The position numbers were made by a program, and so were the translations under genes. Below the pieces are notes generated by a model. The model was not told where the DNA came from, searched no databases, and saw only the letters and a list, made by a program, of their open reading frames with translations. Positions 1 to 10,664 of a stretch of 64,000 nt of DNA are shown here, one piece after another. Source of the DNA: Laguncularia racemosa (taxonomy: Eukaryota > Streptophyta > Magnoliopsida > Myrtales > Combretaceae); the NCBI GenBank assembly GCA_037954665.1, contig JBBMOL010000037.1, positions 1 through 64,000 of the forward strand, in the 5' to 3' direction. Every line of letters begins with the position of its first letter. Positions within the stretch are counted from its first letter, which is position 1.

Positions 1-1308
1 TCCCCGGGGGTGGTTCGAATTTCACCCCCCCCGAAAACGACCCCCGGGAACGCCGTGAACGGCCAATACCTGCCCGCCGTGTCCGACCGATTCGACCGAT
101 CCGCTGACCCGCGCACCGATCTGGATCCAAGTAAGTCGAATTTTCCAGATTTTTTTTTTATTATTTATTTTATTTATTTTGTTTATTCGTTTATGTTGAA
201 TTTATTTATTATTATTTATTATATTGTTAGCCATTTATTTATTTATATTGTCGATAAATAGAAAAATGTAGGAATTGTATTTTTCTAGGATTTAATAATG
301 TAGAAAATAGAAAATAGAAAATAGGAAATAAGAAAAAATAAAATAAAAATAATAAAAATGAAGAAAAATAATAGAAATATTAGAAAAAAAATAATAATAA
401 AATTTTAAATTTCAAAATAGGATAGAAAATAAACTTAAGATAAAATTTTCAACAAAAAAATATAAAAATTATAAAAATCATGAAAAACTTACAAAACTTA
501 TAAAAAACATAAAAATCATGAAAAACTTACAAAACTTATAAAAATCACAAAAATCATGAAAAACTTACAAAACTTATAAAAATCACAAAAATCATGAAAA
601 TCATAAAAAACATAAAGATCACAAAAATTTTAAAAAAATTCCAAGAATTACAAAAAAAATAAGTTTTAACACTTAGAAAAATCATTTTCTTCAAATAAAC
701 TCAAAATTTATGTTTTCCCTCAAAATCATTTTCAAAAATCAAATTCAAAGTTTAGGCTTAGAAATTTTTTTAGAAAAATCCCAAAAATTTTAAGAACATA
801 AATCAAAAGAGTTTGCAAAATTAAAATTCATCAACAAATCTAAAGGTTTTCAAAAAAGCGAACTACGGCTTGTTTGATCCTGAGTAGCAGGTACGTAAGC
901 ACCCATTCGGGTCAACCCCCTAAAATGAATAAAAAATCATTTTCTTGAAATAAATTCAAAAACATAAAAGTAACAAAGACACAATGAAACACATTTCTAA
1001 AGATGAACAATTTTAAGAGATTAGGTGGTAACCGCATAGGTTTTAATAGGTTAGCCTCCGGACCTAGAAACTCTGGTTTTCCCTTTTTCTCTTCTCACAA
1101 AAACGAGAAGAGGAAATAACGACGACTAGTAGTCCAAATTAAGACTAATCCGCTCCTTTAGTCTTAATTCAATTTTTCCCAACAACAGTTGGGTGGCGAC
1201 TCCAAAAATCAAACGAAATTCCTAATTCAAGTCAAGGATCTAGATTAGATGATTATAGGGTTTAGTTTAGATCGGATTAGGAATGGGAATCCAAAAATTA
1301 GACTCGAT
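1..1308 (+). repeat. Tat/Ogre-like Ty3/gypsy LTR 3' portion (partial)
   Basis: No coding region is supported here. The first ~125 bases are GC-rich. They are followed by ~650 bases of very AT-rich, nearly simple sequence. From about 842 the text carries the block gaactacg... tgatcctg ... ggtacgtaagc (846-900). Further on is ggtggcgactcc (1190-1203). Both blocks are typical of the 3' half of LTRs in the Tat/Ogre group of plant Ty3/gypsy elements (family knowledge). The orientation is plus. Neither the LTR start nor a PBS or coding sequence lies in the window. The right edge is where family 1 LTR sequence begins (about 1309). The lineage call rests on short motifs only; another non-chromoviral gypsy LTR is possible. 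Confidence 0.45.
475..592. repeat. 38-bp tandem repeat, about three copies
   Basis: An AT-rich unit with core atgaaaaacttacaaaactt is repeated about three times with a 37-38-bp period. It lies inside the low-complexity part of the Tat/Ogre-like LTR. It looks like replication slippage in an A-rich strand; no function is suggested. Confidence 0.75.
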
Positions 1309-2174
1309 AACCCTAATTTCATATAATCCATGCAAATAATCCACAAAATGACAAAGAAAATCCTTAATTATAAGAATCCCTTTCCAATTGAAAAGAACAC
1401 GTTTTCAAGGGAATTCTCCAATGATGATTCAAATCAATTTGATAAATACTTCAAATAAGAACAAGAATTCATGAACAATAAGATGTATTTCTGACCAAGA
1501 ACTATCTCAATTCAACCTTAAATATGACACACTAGAGAAGAAAAGAAATTACAACAAAATGAAATTGATATAACTCACAATTTCAAGATATTGCACTCGC
1601 CACAATTTCAACTCTTGGAATTGAAATTGATAAGAGTTTGGAACCAAGGTATGAACCCTAATTCTCACGTGAAATGTAGTGTATAATCTACAAAATGATA
1701 AGCCTCCCAAACCCTCTCTTAAGCAAGTATTTATACTTGCTACTCCTAGGGTTAAAAAGTGCTCAAAATTACAAGTTTGCCACTTTTAAGATGGCTAACC
1801 CTAAATGAAAATTACAAGGAAATAAAAGTGTCCCAAAACCAAAATACAACTAAAATAGTTCATAAAAGAAGAAATATATAAAAGAAATGGTCTTCATGAT
1901 GCCGGTCTTCTATAGGATCCATCGGCCAACTCATCACCGGTTCAGGTTGGTCCATGGATAACCCACAAGCTGAGTCTGAGGGAGTTTATCCATTGCCCTA
2001 TAAAATATGATAAGTGTGCTTGTTGGAAAACACAATACAAGAATAATAGAAAAGAGGTTAATATATAAATAATTTCGGGGTCGATCTGCTCAAAATGGGC
2101 CCTCATCGCCAAAATTTGAATTCCTTTAGTTTTTTTCCCTAATGATAGGTCTTATCAGATTTTGATTCCTATCA
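1309..2174 (-). repeat. 3' LTR of element A, truncated
   Basis: Matches 4801-5666 almost base for base over its whole length. The inner end reads ...gattcctatca followed by tctcctcgggcc, which is the PPT on the minus strand. The outer end is cut at about 1309, so the terminal TGATG expected there is missing. Confidence 0.9.
1724..1739 (-). promoter_or_regulatory. TATA box inside a CAAGTAT/ATACTTG palindrome (A 3' LTR)
   Basis: CAAGTATTTATACTTG, read on the minus strand, contains TATAAATA flanked by 7-bp inverted arms. The same 16-mer sits at an equivalent place in most family 1 LTRs of the window, so it is the likely core promoter of the LTR. Confidence 0.7.
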
Positions 2175-3493
2175 TCTCCTCGGGCCTTAAAAAGATTTGT
2201 CCTCAAATGTGGTAGATCAAATGCAGTAGAGACTTTGTTTCCTCTTAGCAAGTCACCTGAAGAAATATCTCTGCAGAATCCTAATATCTGAAATACTATA
2301 GGTGGTGATTGTTTTCTTTCCTCCATTTCCAGGATGTATCTCTTCTGCAACACAAATAATGACCCATTATCTACTGAGGTGTCCTCTAACTCAACCCATT
2401 TCACTGATATTGTATCCTCCTTTTCTAACTTATCTGTATGTCGCTGATCCTGATGGTCTTCTAGTGGTTGACCCAACTGCTCATTGCCCTTTAAAGGTGA
2501 ACACAAATGTCTTTGAGCATTCTGGCCCTCTAATGATAAACTCATCTGACTTTGATCCTCAGAATACTCCAATGGTGTACTCAACAACTCGTGAATCTCT
2601 AGTGTCTCTGAAGGAGAACATAACTGACCCTGAACAGTTTGGTTCCCTGGTAGTCTGCTCCTAGTAACTTGGAATGAATAGGATTTCCTCTGTCTTTCCA
2701 CTTTTAAGGCTAACTGTATGACCTCATCAAGTGTACTATATCTCTGAAGCTCAACTACACAAGCTATCTCATACCTCAACCCAGATACAAAACGTGCTAG
2801 GGTTTGTTCAGGAGGTTCAACTGATCCACATCTGATCACCAGTGTCTCAAACTCCTGTACATAGTCATCCACTATTTTACCCCCTTGTCTTAGTGTCTAG
2901 AGACGCATAAATAACTCATGCCTGTAGTGTTTCGGTACAAACCTATTCCTCAAAACTCGTTTTATGTCTCTCCAAGTGTGTATTTCAGTCTCTCCATCCC
3001 TTCGCCTACTGATCACCATATTTTCCCACCACAAAGCGGCATGCCCTGTGAATTCTATAGCCGCAAGATGTACCCTGGAGTCATCATCAATCTCATAACA
3101 CTCGAAAAGACCCTTAACTTGGTCTTCCCAGTCTAGGTAATCATCTGCAGAACCCCTACCATCAAATGAAGGCATCTGTAGCTTCGCACACTCTGGTCCT
3201 CGAAGTGGTCTAAATTCCCTGCCCGGGTATGGGTTAACCCCAAAATTATCATCTCTGCCTTCCCTAAGAGCATGATAATCTCTTTCTCCTCTAGGTGGTT
3301 CCTGAAGGTTTACCACAGGTGGTGGTGGTAATGTCATCCTATCAATTCTTGTTGCCAATGTAGCAACAATTGTGGTAAGGTCTTGAAGTTACTCATCTAG
3401 AGTTCTTCCACTTGTATTTCGACGACTTGGTCTGCTACCCACTTGGCTATTGGCCTCATTGCTAATGTCCCCATTCACACTATCATATGACAT
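2126..3493 (-). pseudogene. Gag fused to pre-RT linker and extreme Pol C-terminus (element A)
   Basis: A single minus-strand frame starts at the ATG at 3493 (residues MSYDSVNG) and runs 456 codons into the 3' LTR. It has only two in-frame stops (3389-3391 TAA, 2897-2899 TAG), both at positions where relatives have Gln-type codons. Residues ~80-220 are the retrotransposon Gag core, with the LWWE, RRFVPKHY-like and EPPEQTLARF segments. There is no CCHC knuckle and no protease. Gag passes into a Q/P/L/E-rich repeated linker, then the pre-RT segment (VFQILGFC), then directly the last Pol residues (DLPHLRTNLF), the PPT-encoded residues and the LTR-encoded tail. Gag would form the virus-like particle. 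The product is probably not made intact now because of the stops. Confidence 0.85.
2175..2188 (-). other. Polypurine tract of element A
   Basis: On the minus strand this reads AAGGCCCGAGGAGA immediately before the LTR start TGATAGGAATC. It is the expected plus-strand primer site. It is less pure than the family 2 PPT (AAGAGGAGGGGAA) because of the CCC. Confidence 0.65.
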
Positions 3494-4603
3494 GTTTGTG
3501 GATGCGATTTATCTGAAGTACAAATGTAATCTCAAATAATTTGTAGCACACTCCCTTCACTTCACTACGTCACAATAACAAGTTTGGATAACAACATACA
3601 CACTTGTACATCTACGGTGCAACAAGTCACCAATGCAATAAATACTTCTTATCACTTCAAGTATATTAGAATAATTGAAGCACAAATTAATACTTCCAAG
3701 TAGTTAAGATATTGAATTCAACTAAGTAAGTGTTTAAGTAATAATACTCAATAACTTCCACACTTAAATTCTTATATTTGAATTTCAAACTTCACCACTC
3801 AACTTTCCTTTCTTGCTAAAGTTTTACACCCACAATGAGTCTTAATGTGTAGCACCTTGCACTACACAAAACTCCACAAATTTGCACCACCACACACACC
3901 TCAATCACGGTGCGCTCACTTCAACAAGAACTCCCACGGCAACAACAACAAAATGCACTCCAGTTCCACGACAATGATAACAAATGACTACAACAACAAA
4001 TACACTCTACTTCCAAGGCAATATTAACAAGATGTACTCCACTTTCCACAAGTTCTAACCACAACTTTAAAACAAAATGGGCAGCAACTCAAATTTGAAA
4101 TGCAAACCAATTCACTAATTGCAAGCCTTCTTCAATTGGTAAGTAATGAATTCAAATTCAAATAGCAATCATTAACTCCTACAACTTAATTGCATATGTT
4201 TGAATTCAAACAATTTCCTTACTAATTATAACTCAATGCAATCTGCAAATTGTACTCCTCTAATTCACAATTACACAATGGAAGTCACAACAACAACTAA
4301 CACATCCTCCTTCACGCCACAACAATCTACGACAAGGATTTTGGTAAGTTTTGCAAGTTCCAAAAATTGTTGAATTAAACAACACTTTATACTTCTGCCC
4401 TTCCACGAAAATTATTGATCATAAAATGATACAACAACCTTCCCAATCCAACTCCAACAAACAGCAAATTAAATTCCAAGCTAAGGTAATTTTGTAATCT
4501 CAAAACAACAACAACAACACAATTTGCGGTTTTCACTTGATCAACCCTAATTGATGATCAATTCCACGAAATCAAATACAACCAATCCCTTCTCTCAACA
4601 TGT
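3494..4603 (-). other. 5' leader of element A
   Basis: About 1.1 kb between PBS and gag ATG. It is rich in CAACAA/ACTTCAC-type sequence, with no supported coding region. Closely similar leaders occur in F (30453-31358), M (56893-57965) and H (63354 onward), which makes it a family 1 hallmark. It presumably holds packaging and dimerisation signals, which cannot be located by eye. Confidence 0.6.
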
Positions 4604-4615
4604 GCTCTGATACCA
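4604..4615 (-). other. Primer-binding site, tRNA-iMet type (element A)
   Basis: Plus-strand gctctgatacca is TGGTATCAGAGC on the minus strand, complementary to the 3' end of plant initiator Met tRNA. It lies six bases inside the LTR boundary at 4622. Confidence 0.9.
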
Positions 4616-4621
4616 AAAAGA

Positions 4622-5666
4622 TGATGTTCTTAAACACACTTGAAAGCACCATCAAAAGACTTAAGAAAAACTATCTCAAGTCAAGGCAAAATCGGATCCA
4701 CAAAGGGGCACTTTTCACGTGAACCCTAAAGAAGATATGACTAAATCCAAATATCCAAAGATGTAATTATAATACCACAATCATAATATCTTCTATCAAC
4801 ACCCTAATTTCATATAATCCAGGAAAATAATCCACAAAATGACAAAGAAAATCCTTAATTATAAGAATCCCTTTCCAATTGAAAAGAACACGTTTTCAAG
4901 GGAATTCTCCAATGATGATTCGAATCAATTTGATAAATACTTCAAATAAGCACAAGAATTCGTGAATAATAAGATGTATTTCTGACCAAGAACTATCTCA
5001 ATTCAGCCCTAGATATGACACACTAGAGAAGAAAAGAAATCACAACAAAATGAAATTGATATAACTCACAATTTCAAGATATTGCACTCGCCACAATTTC
5101 AACTCTTGGGATTGAAATTGCTAAGATTTTGGAACCAAGGTATGAACCCTAATTCTCACGTGAAATGTAGTGTATAATCTGCAAAATGATAAGCCTCCCA
5201 AACCCTCTCTTAAGCAAGTATCTATACTTGCTACTCCTAGGGTTAAAAAGTGCTCAAAATTACAAGTTTACCACTTTTAAGGTGGTTAACCCTAAATGAA
5301 AATTACAAGGAAATAAAAGTATCCCAAAACCAAAATACAACTAAAATAGTTCATAAAAGAAGAAATATATAAAAGAAATGGTCTTCATGATGCCGGTCTT
5401 CTATAGGATCCATCGGCCCAGCTCATCGCCGGTTCAGGTCGGTCCATGGATAACCCACAAGCTGAGTCTGACGGAGTTTATCCATTGCCCTATAAAATAT
5501 GATAAGTGTGCCTGTTGGAAAACACAATACAAGAATAATAGAAAAGAGGTTAATATATAAATAATTCTGGGGTCGATCTACTCAAAATGGGCCCTCATCT
5601 CCAAAATTTGAATTCTTTTAGTTTTTTTCCCTAATGATAGGTCTTATCGGATTTTGATTCCTATCA
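4622..5666 (-). repeat. 5' LTR of element A (1045 bp)
   Basis: Starts TGATGTTCTT and ends TTCCTATCA on the plus strand, giving proper TG...CA ends. It contains the palindromic TATA site at 5215-5230, here caagtatctatacttg with one change in the TATA core. Minus-strand reading gives the LTR-encoded tail (DRNQNPIRPI) at its first codons, which stops early. Confidence 0.9.
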
Positions 5667-6089
5667 GTATATGTGTGTGTGTGTACATGAAATGTGTACA
5701 CGTAGGTGTATGCATGGTAGGTATGTTCGATTGTGTGTGAATGTTTACGTATATGTGTGTGTATTGATGTGTGTGGGTGTGCTAGAGTATGTGTGAGATG
5801 AGAATGTGTGTGTATATATGTTAGTGTAAGTGAGTGTACGCGCATGTGTGCATATGTTGGTGAGTAAAAGGGGTGTGATGTGTGTATGTACTAGTGTGTG
5901 TAAGTGTAGAGATATGTATATGTGTGGGAAAATATGTGGTGTATAGGTTTAAGGGAGATATGAAGGTGCATGAGAGTGTGTATGAAGTGTGAGTATGGTG
6001 TTGTGTGTGATATTTAACGTATAAGAATGTAGTAAAGAGAAAGAGTGAAAAGAATTGGGAAAAGGGGAAAGAAGGAATGAAACGGTGAA
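5667..6089. repeat. TG-rich low-complexity DNA
   Basis: About 380 bases of degenerate TG/TGTA repeats, followed by ~40 bases of A/G-rich sequence. Open frames rich in His and Thr on the minus strand only reflect CA repeats. It separates element A from the stub of C's 3' LTR. It may be an expanded microsatellite at an old insertion or deletion scar. Confidence 0.7.
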
Positions 6090-6172
6090 AACGGGACACT
6101 CATTGCCAAATTTTGTAATCCTTTGGCTCTTGCCCTCGTGATGGGTCTTGTAGGTATATGATTCCTATAATC
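6090..6172 (-). repeat. Stub of 3' LTR of element C
   Basis: The segment from ctcattgccaaattttgtaa to ttcctataa matches the end of C's 5' LTR (18240-18317). Only ~80 bp survive. The sequence continues across element B: TAATC before B and TAATC after it, then ctccttggac, which is C's PPT region. Confidence 0.8.
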
Positions 6173-6467
6173 TGATACGAACCACGCCAACCCGTGACGA
6201 AACCCAATACTAATACGTTCGGAAATTCGTTGCCTAAGACGCCCAAACACCTAAAGTGGAAACCGCGACCCGTTGTCTATAAGCGAGACAAGAACCTTGG
6301 TATAAATGAAGATGCCACAATCAGGATGAAAGACCAATTGATAAGTCGGGATGAACGCCACGGAAATCAATCCGATAAGTTCGATTTAGTTCTTGAAGAA
6401 CCAAGAGAGGAGCCTCTCAAAAGTGTTTAATGTTCAAAGATGTAAGTTTTATGTTATGTCTATTCTA

Positions 6468-6494
6468 AACCCTAGGAGCTTTTATACTAGGGTT
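6468..6494 (-). promoter_or_regulatory. TATA box in loop of AACCCTAG/CTAGGGTT inverted repeat
   Basis: Perfect 8-bp arms AACCCTAG and CTAGGGTT enclose an 11-base loop that reads TATAAAAGC on the minus strand. The same arrangement is present in both LTRs of B and O, and in a variant form in E. It is the best candidate core promoter of family 2. The arms match the plant telo-box (AAACCCTA). Confidence 0.65.
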
Positions 6495-6570
6495 ACAATT
6501 CGTGAAAATACAAGCCCAAAACGACGTAGCTTAGATAAGTTGCGTAAAAAACACAAGACAGAACAATAAG

Positions 6571-6660
6571 GCCGGCGGTGTAGCCATGAAGGCCGGCGGC
6601 GTTGGATTGAAGGCCGGCGGCCTTGAGCCGGCCTTGAAGAGATACACGGCCGTGTACTTC
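6571..6660. repeat. GC-rich repeats and ACACGGCCGTGT palindrome in LTR B
   Basis: AAGGCCGGCGG occurs three times within ~55 bases, followed by the perfect 12-bp palindrome ACACGGCCGTGT at 6644-6655. This is a GC- and CpG-rich island in an AT-rich window. It recurs in the 5' LTR of B and as a 21-bp repeat in E. Confidence 0.7.
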
Positions 6661-6919
6661 TAGACGTATATCTTTCTGTGGATTTTCTTGACTCCATACA
6701 CGGCCGTGCCTTTTAGCCGTGTATGATTCTGTGCAATCTTGGAATTCCTATACGGCCGTGCCTTGAACATACATGCCCTCTTCAACCCGTGTCCAGTGTA
6801 ACTTGTATAAAAGCAAGGGTCTTCCCATGGTTGTTCCAATCCGTTCCAACTTCATGATTGCTCCAATCCTTTCCGGCTTCATGGACAACCTTTATCAACC
6901 CGTTAAGTGCTTCCTTGAA

Positions 6920-8095
6920 TCATTTCGCTTGATTTCTCGTGATCGGTCCAAGCGGCACTTCAAGAGGATCCACATTTCTTCTTCCGACTTGGCTCTCATC
7001 ATGGATCTCATCATTCCCCTCCTCTTGAAAAGGATTTGTCCTCAAATCATTGCCTGTATCAAATGGGCTCAGATCAGTAACATAAAATGTGACACTTACT
7101 GGATACTCACTTGGTAAATTTTTCTTGTAGGCATTATCATTGATTTTCACAAGCATCGGAAATAGACCGTCTCCTCTAGGGTTCAACTTGGATCTCCTCT
7201 GCAATGGAAAACTCTCCTTGCGAAAATGCACCCAATCCCAATCTCTAGGCTGAAAAATCTTGGGTCTCCTGTCCTTGTTCACCCTTGAAGTGACCCTGGC
7301 ATTTTGTTTTACAATCCTAATCTTTACCTGTGCATGTAGCTTTCTCACGAAATCTGCCTTAGAATCAACATCAAAACACATAGACTTGTTAAGTGGCAAC
7401 GGCAATAAATAAATAGGAACCAATGGGTTAAAACCATACACAATCTCAAATGGTGAACAATAAGTAGTGCTATATAAAGCCCTGTTATATGCAAACTCCA
7501 CAAATGGTAGACAATCCTTCCAAGTCTTAATGTTCTTCTTTATGATTGCCCCTAACAATTGAATTAAAGTCCTGTTAACCACATCAATTTGCCCATCAAT
7601 TTGTGAGTGACAAATAGTTGAGAACATCCGTTTAGTTCCCAACTTTTCCCACAATACTCTCCAAAAATGACTCAAAATTTTCTCATCTCGATCACTAACA
7701 ATGCTTCTAAGTATACCATGCGGACGCACTACCTTTCTAAAGAACAAATCAACAATGTGTAAAGCATCATCAGTTTTATGACAACAAATGAAATGAACCG
7801 TTTTAAAAATCCTATCCACAACCACAAAATTAGAATCTCGACCATGCCTAGGCCTAGATAATCCTAACACAAAATATATGGAAATGTTTATCCATGGCTC
7901 ACGAGGAATGACACTATACTCATATAACCAATCTAAGAAGTCATCTAAACAAGGAACGGGATGACGATACTTTACCGTAAGGTTGTTGATGGCGCGGCAG
8001 TCAACACACATTCTCCATGTCCCATCCTTCTTAGGCACCAAAATCACAGGCACTGCACATGGACTCATGCCTTCTCTCACGTATCCCTTCTCTAT
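6920..8095 (-). pseudogene. RT stub fused to integrase core and C-terminus (element B)
   Basis: The open frame begins after the stop at 8096-8098. The first ~45 residues are RT motif 1-2 (SPCAVPVILVPKK, CVDCRAINN). They are joined after LDDFLDWLYEY to IPREPW, the start of the integrase core. The catalytic core reads SIYFVLGL, SDRDEKILS and QIDVVNRT. The first Asp is therefore Tyr and the Glu is Asp, so the DDE triad is destroyed. The GPF segment (RGDGLFPML) is changed. The frame then crosses the PPT and encodes the LTR tail GPITRNQAK before a TGA at 6920. The junction is the same as in element O. Confidence 0.85.
7014..7026 (-). other. Polypurine tract of element B
   Basis: AAGAGGAGGGGAA on the minus strand, abutting the LTR start TGATGAGATCC. 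It is identical to the PPT of E (24254-24266) and O (38168-38180), and it also encodes Pol residues (QEEGN). Confidence 0.85.
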
Positions 8096-9275
8096 TTACT
8101 CATCTACATGCCTTTGGAGTTCCTTAGGAAAGACATTTCCAAAATCCTGCATAAGAGACACAACCACACTAGGCAAAGCATTAGATAATTCGTTAGTAGT
8201 CAAACATGTTTCTTTAAAAACCAGCAACAACATAGGTTGCCTCATCACTAACGCTCTCCTTACTACACTCGCTCTTGCCACACAACTCTCCTTTTGCAAG
8301 GCTACCCTCTCCTTTTCACTCACCAACAAAGTTGATCCCCCTTCAACTTGGCCTCTCACACTCTTTCCAGCCTTCCTCTCCTTTTCCTTTTGATCTTGAC
8401 TTTTATATTCCTTTTTCTTCTCATTATCTTTTGCTCTCTCACTCTCACTCTACTTTTCACTCACCTTATGTTTTGCAAACAACTGTTGTAGCTGCAACTG
8501 GTCCTCATACACCTGCTTAGGTGTTAACGGTTTAAGATTAAAGCTCTTCCCTTGGTGAACAAGCGTATACTTGTTAGAAAAGCCATCATGCATAACCTTC
8601 CTATCAAATTGCCATGGCCTCCCCAACAACACATGACATGCTTGCATTGGCACTACATCACATAACACCTCATCTTCATACCTACCAATGCGAAACCCAA
8701 TCAAGGCTTGCTTACTCACCTTAGTCTCACCACTATCATTCAACCACTGCAATTTATATGGACTAGGGTGTCTAACAGTTTTGAGCCCCAGCCTCTCAAC
8801 AATAAAATTACTCACTACATTGGTGCAACTTCCCCCATCAATAATCAAACTACAAATGTGATCTCCTAGATAACATCTAGTATGAAATATATTCTCCCTT
8901 TGCACCTCCTCTTCTTCCTTCACCTGCACATTCAAAGCTCTCTTCACTACTGCCACTAGCCTTCCCATTGCAGGCTCCTCATCATCACTAGCATCCTCTA
9001 ATGGTGGCATATCATCTTCTTCACTATCTCCCTCCATCTCATACTCACCATCATCACGCAAAATCATCACACGCCTATTTGGACATTGACTAGCAATATG
9101 GCCTCTACCTTGACATTTAAAACATCTAATGTCACGATTTCTAGAAGTAGAAGATTCAGGGTTACCTTGATTACTAGGAGTAGAACCCGCTTGCCTCAGC
9201 TCCCTTTTTGGTTTGGTAGGTAAAGGCTTTTCTTCCTTCTTCCATTGATTAGTCTTCCAAGTGGATGAACCATTA
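8096..9275 (-). pseudogene. CCHC knuckle, retropepsin and pre-RT linker (element B)
   Basis: This continues the frame of gag. After the TAG at 9278 comes a Lys-rich stretch. The zinc knuckle CFKCQGRGHIASQCPN lies at ~9070-9120. Next is an acidic segment and the aspartic protease with active site IIDGGSCTNVV (~8830-8862) and C-terminal HVLLGRPWQFDRK. Stops lie at 8450-8452 and 8096-8098. The protease active site is intact; it would cleave Gag and Pol. Compared with O, about 120 nt of pre-RT linker are missing (VFPKEL joins QRHVDE). Confidence 0.85.
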
Positions 9276-9277
9276 CC

Positions 9278-10153
9278 CTATTGCAACCGTGCATTACTAC
9301 TACCTCTCCTCTTGTGCTGGTTCTCAACTTTTATAGCCATGTGGACCATATCCTCCAATTCTACATAATGCTGCAATTCAACAACATTTTGGATTTCTCT
9401 ATTCAACCCCGCAAGAAATCTAGCCATTGTAGCCTCTCTATCCTCCTCTACATTCGCCCTAATCATAGTGACTTCCATCTCCTTGAAATACTCATCTACA
9501 CTTCGACTTCCCTGCCTCAGGGTTTGCAACTTGTTGTGCAATTCACGATAGTAATACGCAGGTACAAACCGCTTCTTCATCACTCTTTTCATCTCTTCCC
9601 AAGACTCAATAGGTGGCTTGCCACTCCTTCTCCTATTCAACATTAGTTGATCCCACCACACTATAGCATAATCCAAAAATTCAATGGTAGTAAGTTTTAC
9701 CTTCTTTCTCCCACTATAGTTGTGACAATCAAATACCATCTCTACCTTTTTCTCCCACTCTAAGTACGCCTCGGGATCATTCTTCCCTTGGAAAGGAGGA
9801 ATCTTCATCTTTATGCTACTCAATTGATCATCCTCTCTATTCCTATCTCCTCTATCTTTCCAATCTCTTGTTCCTCTATTCCGACCACTATAACCTCTAT
9901 AACTCCCGACAGAAGGCTCATCAACTTCATCTTCCGACATTTCATCTCCACCCCTCGGTACTCTCCTAGAATGACTCTCCCTCTTACGCCCTTGGAATAC
10001 GTTTATGGATTGCTCTAGTCTTTGCTCTACCGTCTCATGAATTTGTTCTATTCCCTCTTGGAACATCCTCTTCATTTCACCCCTCAACGCCTCAATTACT
10101 AACCTAGCATCAAACCTTCCCCTCTCACCTTCAGGAGAATGTTGTCTTGACAT
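9278..10153 (-). pseudogene. Gag, N-terminal part (element B)
   Basis: ATG at 10153 (MSRQHSPEGERGRFDARL) chosen because E (19674) and O (41421) start at the same residue. An upstream in-frame ATG at 10183 is not conserved. Residues ~1-110 are charged and Arg/Gly-rich. Residues ~115-285 are the Gag core (PPFQGKNDPEAYLEWEKKVE, WWDQLMLNRR, KRFVPAYYYRELHNKL, FLAGLNREIQNVVELQ). The frame is open for 292 residues and closed by TAG at 9278-9280, where a Gln codon is expected. Gag would form the particle. This copy is the least damaged Gag in the window. Confidence 0.85.
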
Positions 10154-10649
10154 AGTCCCTGTAGAAAAGATTAGTACTAACACAAATATATATATAATTA
10201 AACCTCACGATACACTCCCTTACGTGTTTCGCTCAAATGATGATATCACATAGTCACTCGTGTATTCTCACAAATAATGATGATATCAACTCGCCAATTT
10301 CCTCTTCTCAATTCTCTTGGAACTAACCCGAACTACACCAATTTCCTTCCGTAAAATTCAAAACAACTCTAGGGTTCGTAAATTTTCCTCTATTTTTCTA
10401 TCCGAATTTTTTTTTTTTTGGTCTTGGTTGTTGCTCTTGATCACGTTTTTCTTTTCTTTTCTTTTCTCTTCTTTTTATTTTGTCGTGATTTTTACTCTTT
10501 TTTTTTTTTTAACAATCGCCTAGGCGATATTACACTATCAAAAGACAATCAATACTACGAAATTGAATACGATAATTGATATGAACGATTGGAGTTAGGG
10601 TTTTTGATATTACCTTCCTCAACCGAACTTGATGTTTTGACAAACCTAA
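10154..10649 (-). other. 5' leader of element B
   Basis: Noncoding. It holds long pyrimidine-rich tracts on the plus strand (10400-10512) and a perfect 12-bp palindrome TCGCCTAGGCGA at 10516-10527, degraded in O. The leaders of E and O are homologous. Confidence 0.65.
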
Positions 10650-10661
10650 GCTCTGATACCA
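10650..10661 (-). other. Primer-binding site, tRNA-iMet type (element B)
   Basis: TGGTATCAGAGC on the minus strand, three bases inside the LTR boundary. Confidence 0.9.
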
Positions 10662-10664
10662 AAC

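Larger units (their letters stand above)
1309..5666 (-). mobile_element. Element A: non-autonomous Ty3/gypsy, Gag-linker only (family 1)
   Basis: Two LTRs of the same sequence flank a 2.4-kb interior, read on the minus strand. The 5' LTR is 4622-5666 and the 3' LTR is 1309-2174. The interior has an iMet-type PBS, a leader of ~1.1 kb, one gag-derived frame that runs to the PPT, and no protease, RT, RNase H or integrase core. The 3' LTR lacks its outer ~180 bp, where it meets Tat/Ogre-like sequence, so no target-site duplication can be read. The structure resembles plant elements that keep only GAG between LTRs (TR-GAG type, family knowledge). The linker and extreme Pol C-terminus show that it arose by deletion from a full-length relative of element C. 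Confidence 0.85.
6173..7013 (-). repeat. 3' LTR of element B (841 bp)
   Basis: Starts tgatacgaacc and ends gatctcatca on the plus strand. It matches 10665-11518 and the LTRs of O and E. It holds a TATA hairpin (6468-6494), a GC-rich AAGGCCGGCGG repeat block (6571-6627) and several ACACGGCCGTGT-type palindromes. Confidence 0.92.

Noticed and set aside
1..125. GC-rich start of the window as possible rDNA or promoter CpG island
   Set aside because: No rRNA text is recognisable, and it continues into an AT-rich Tat/Ogre-like LTR.
4604..4615. TGGTATCAGAGC and its copies as parts of tRNA genes
   Set aside because: Only 12 bases match, always next to an LTR end. These are primer-binding sites; no cloverleaf is present.
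5618..6099. His/Thr-rich minus-strand frames
   Set aside because: Translation of CA/TG simple repeat; not a gene.
9281..9646. Plus-strand frames opposite gag of B (and the equivalents at 20181-20546 and 40549-41031)
   Set aside because: Antisense shadows of the conserved Gag frame; similarity between copies follows from gag conservation.
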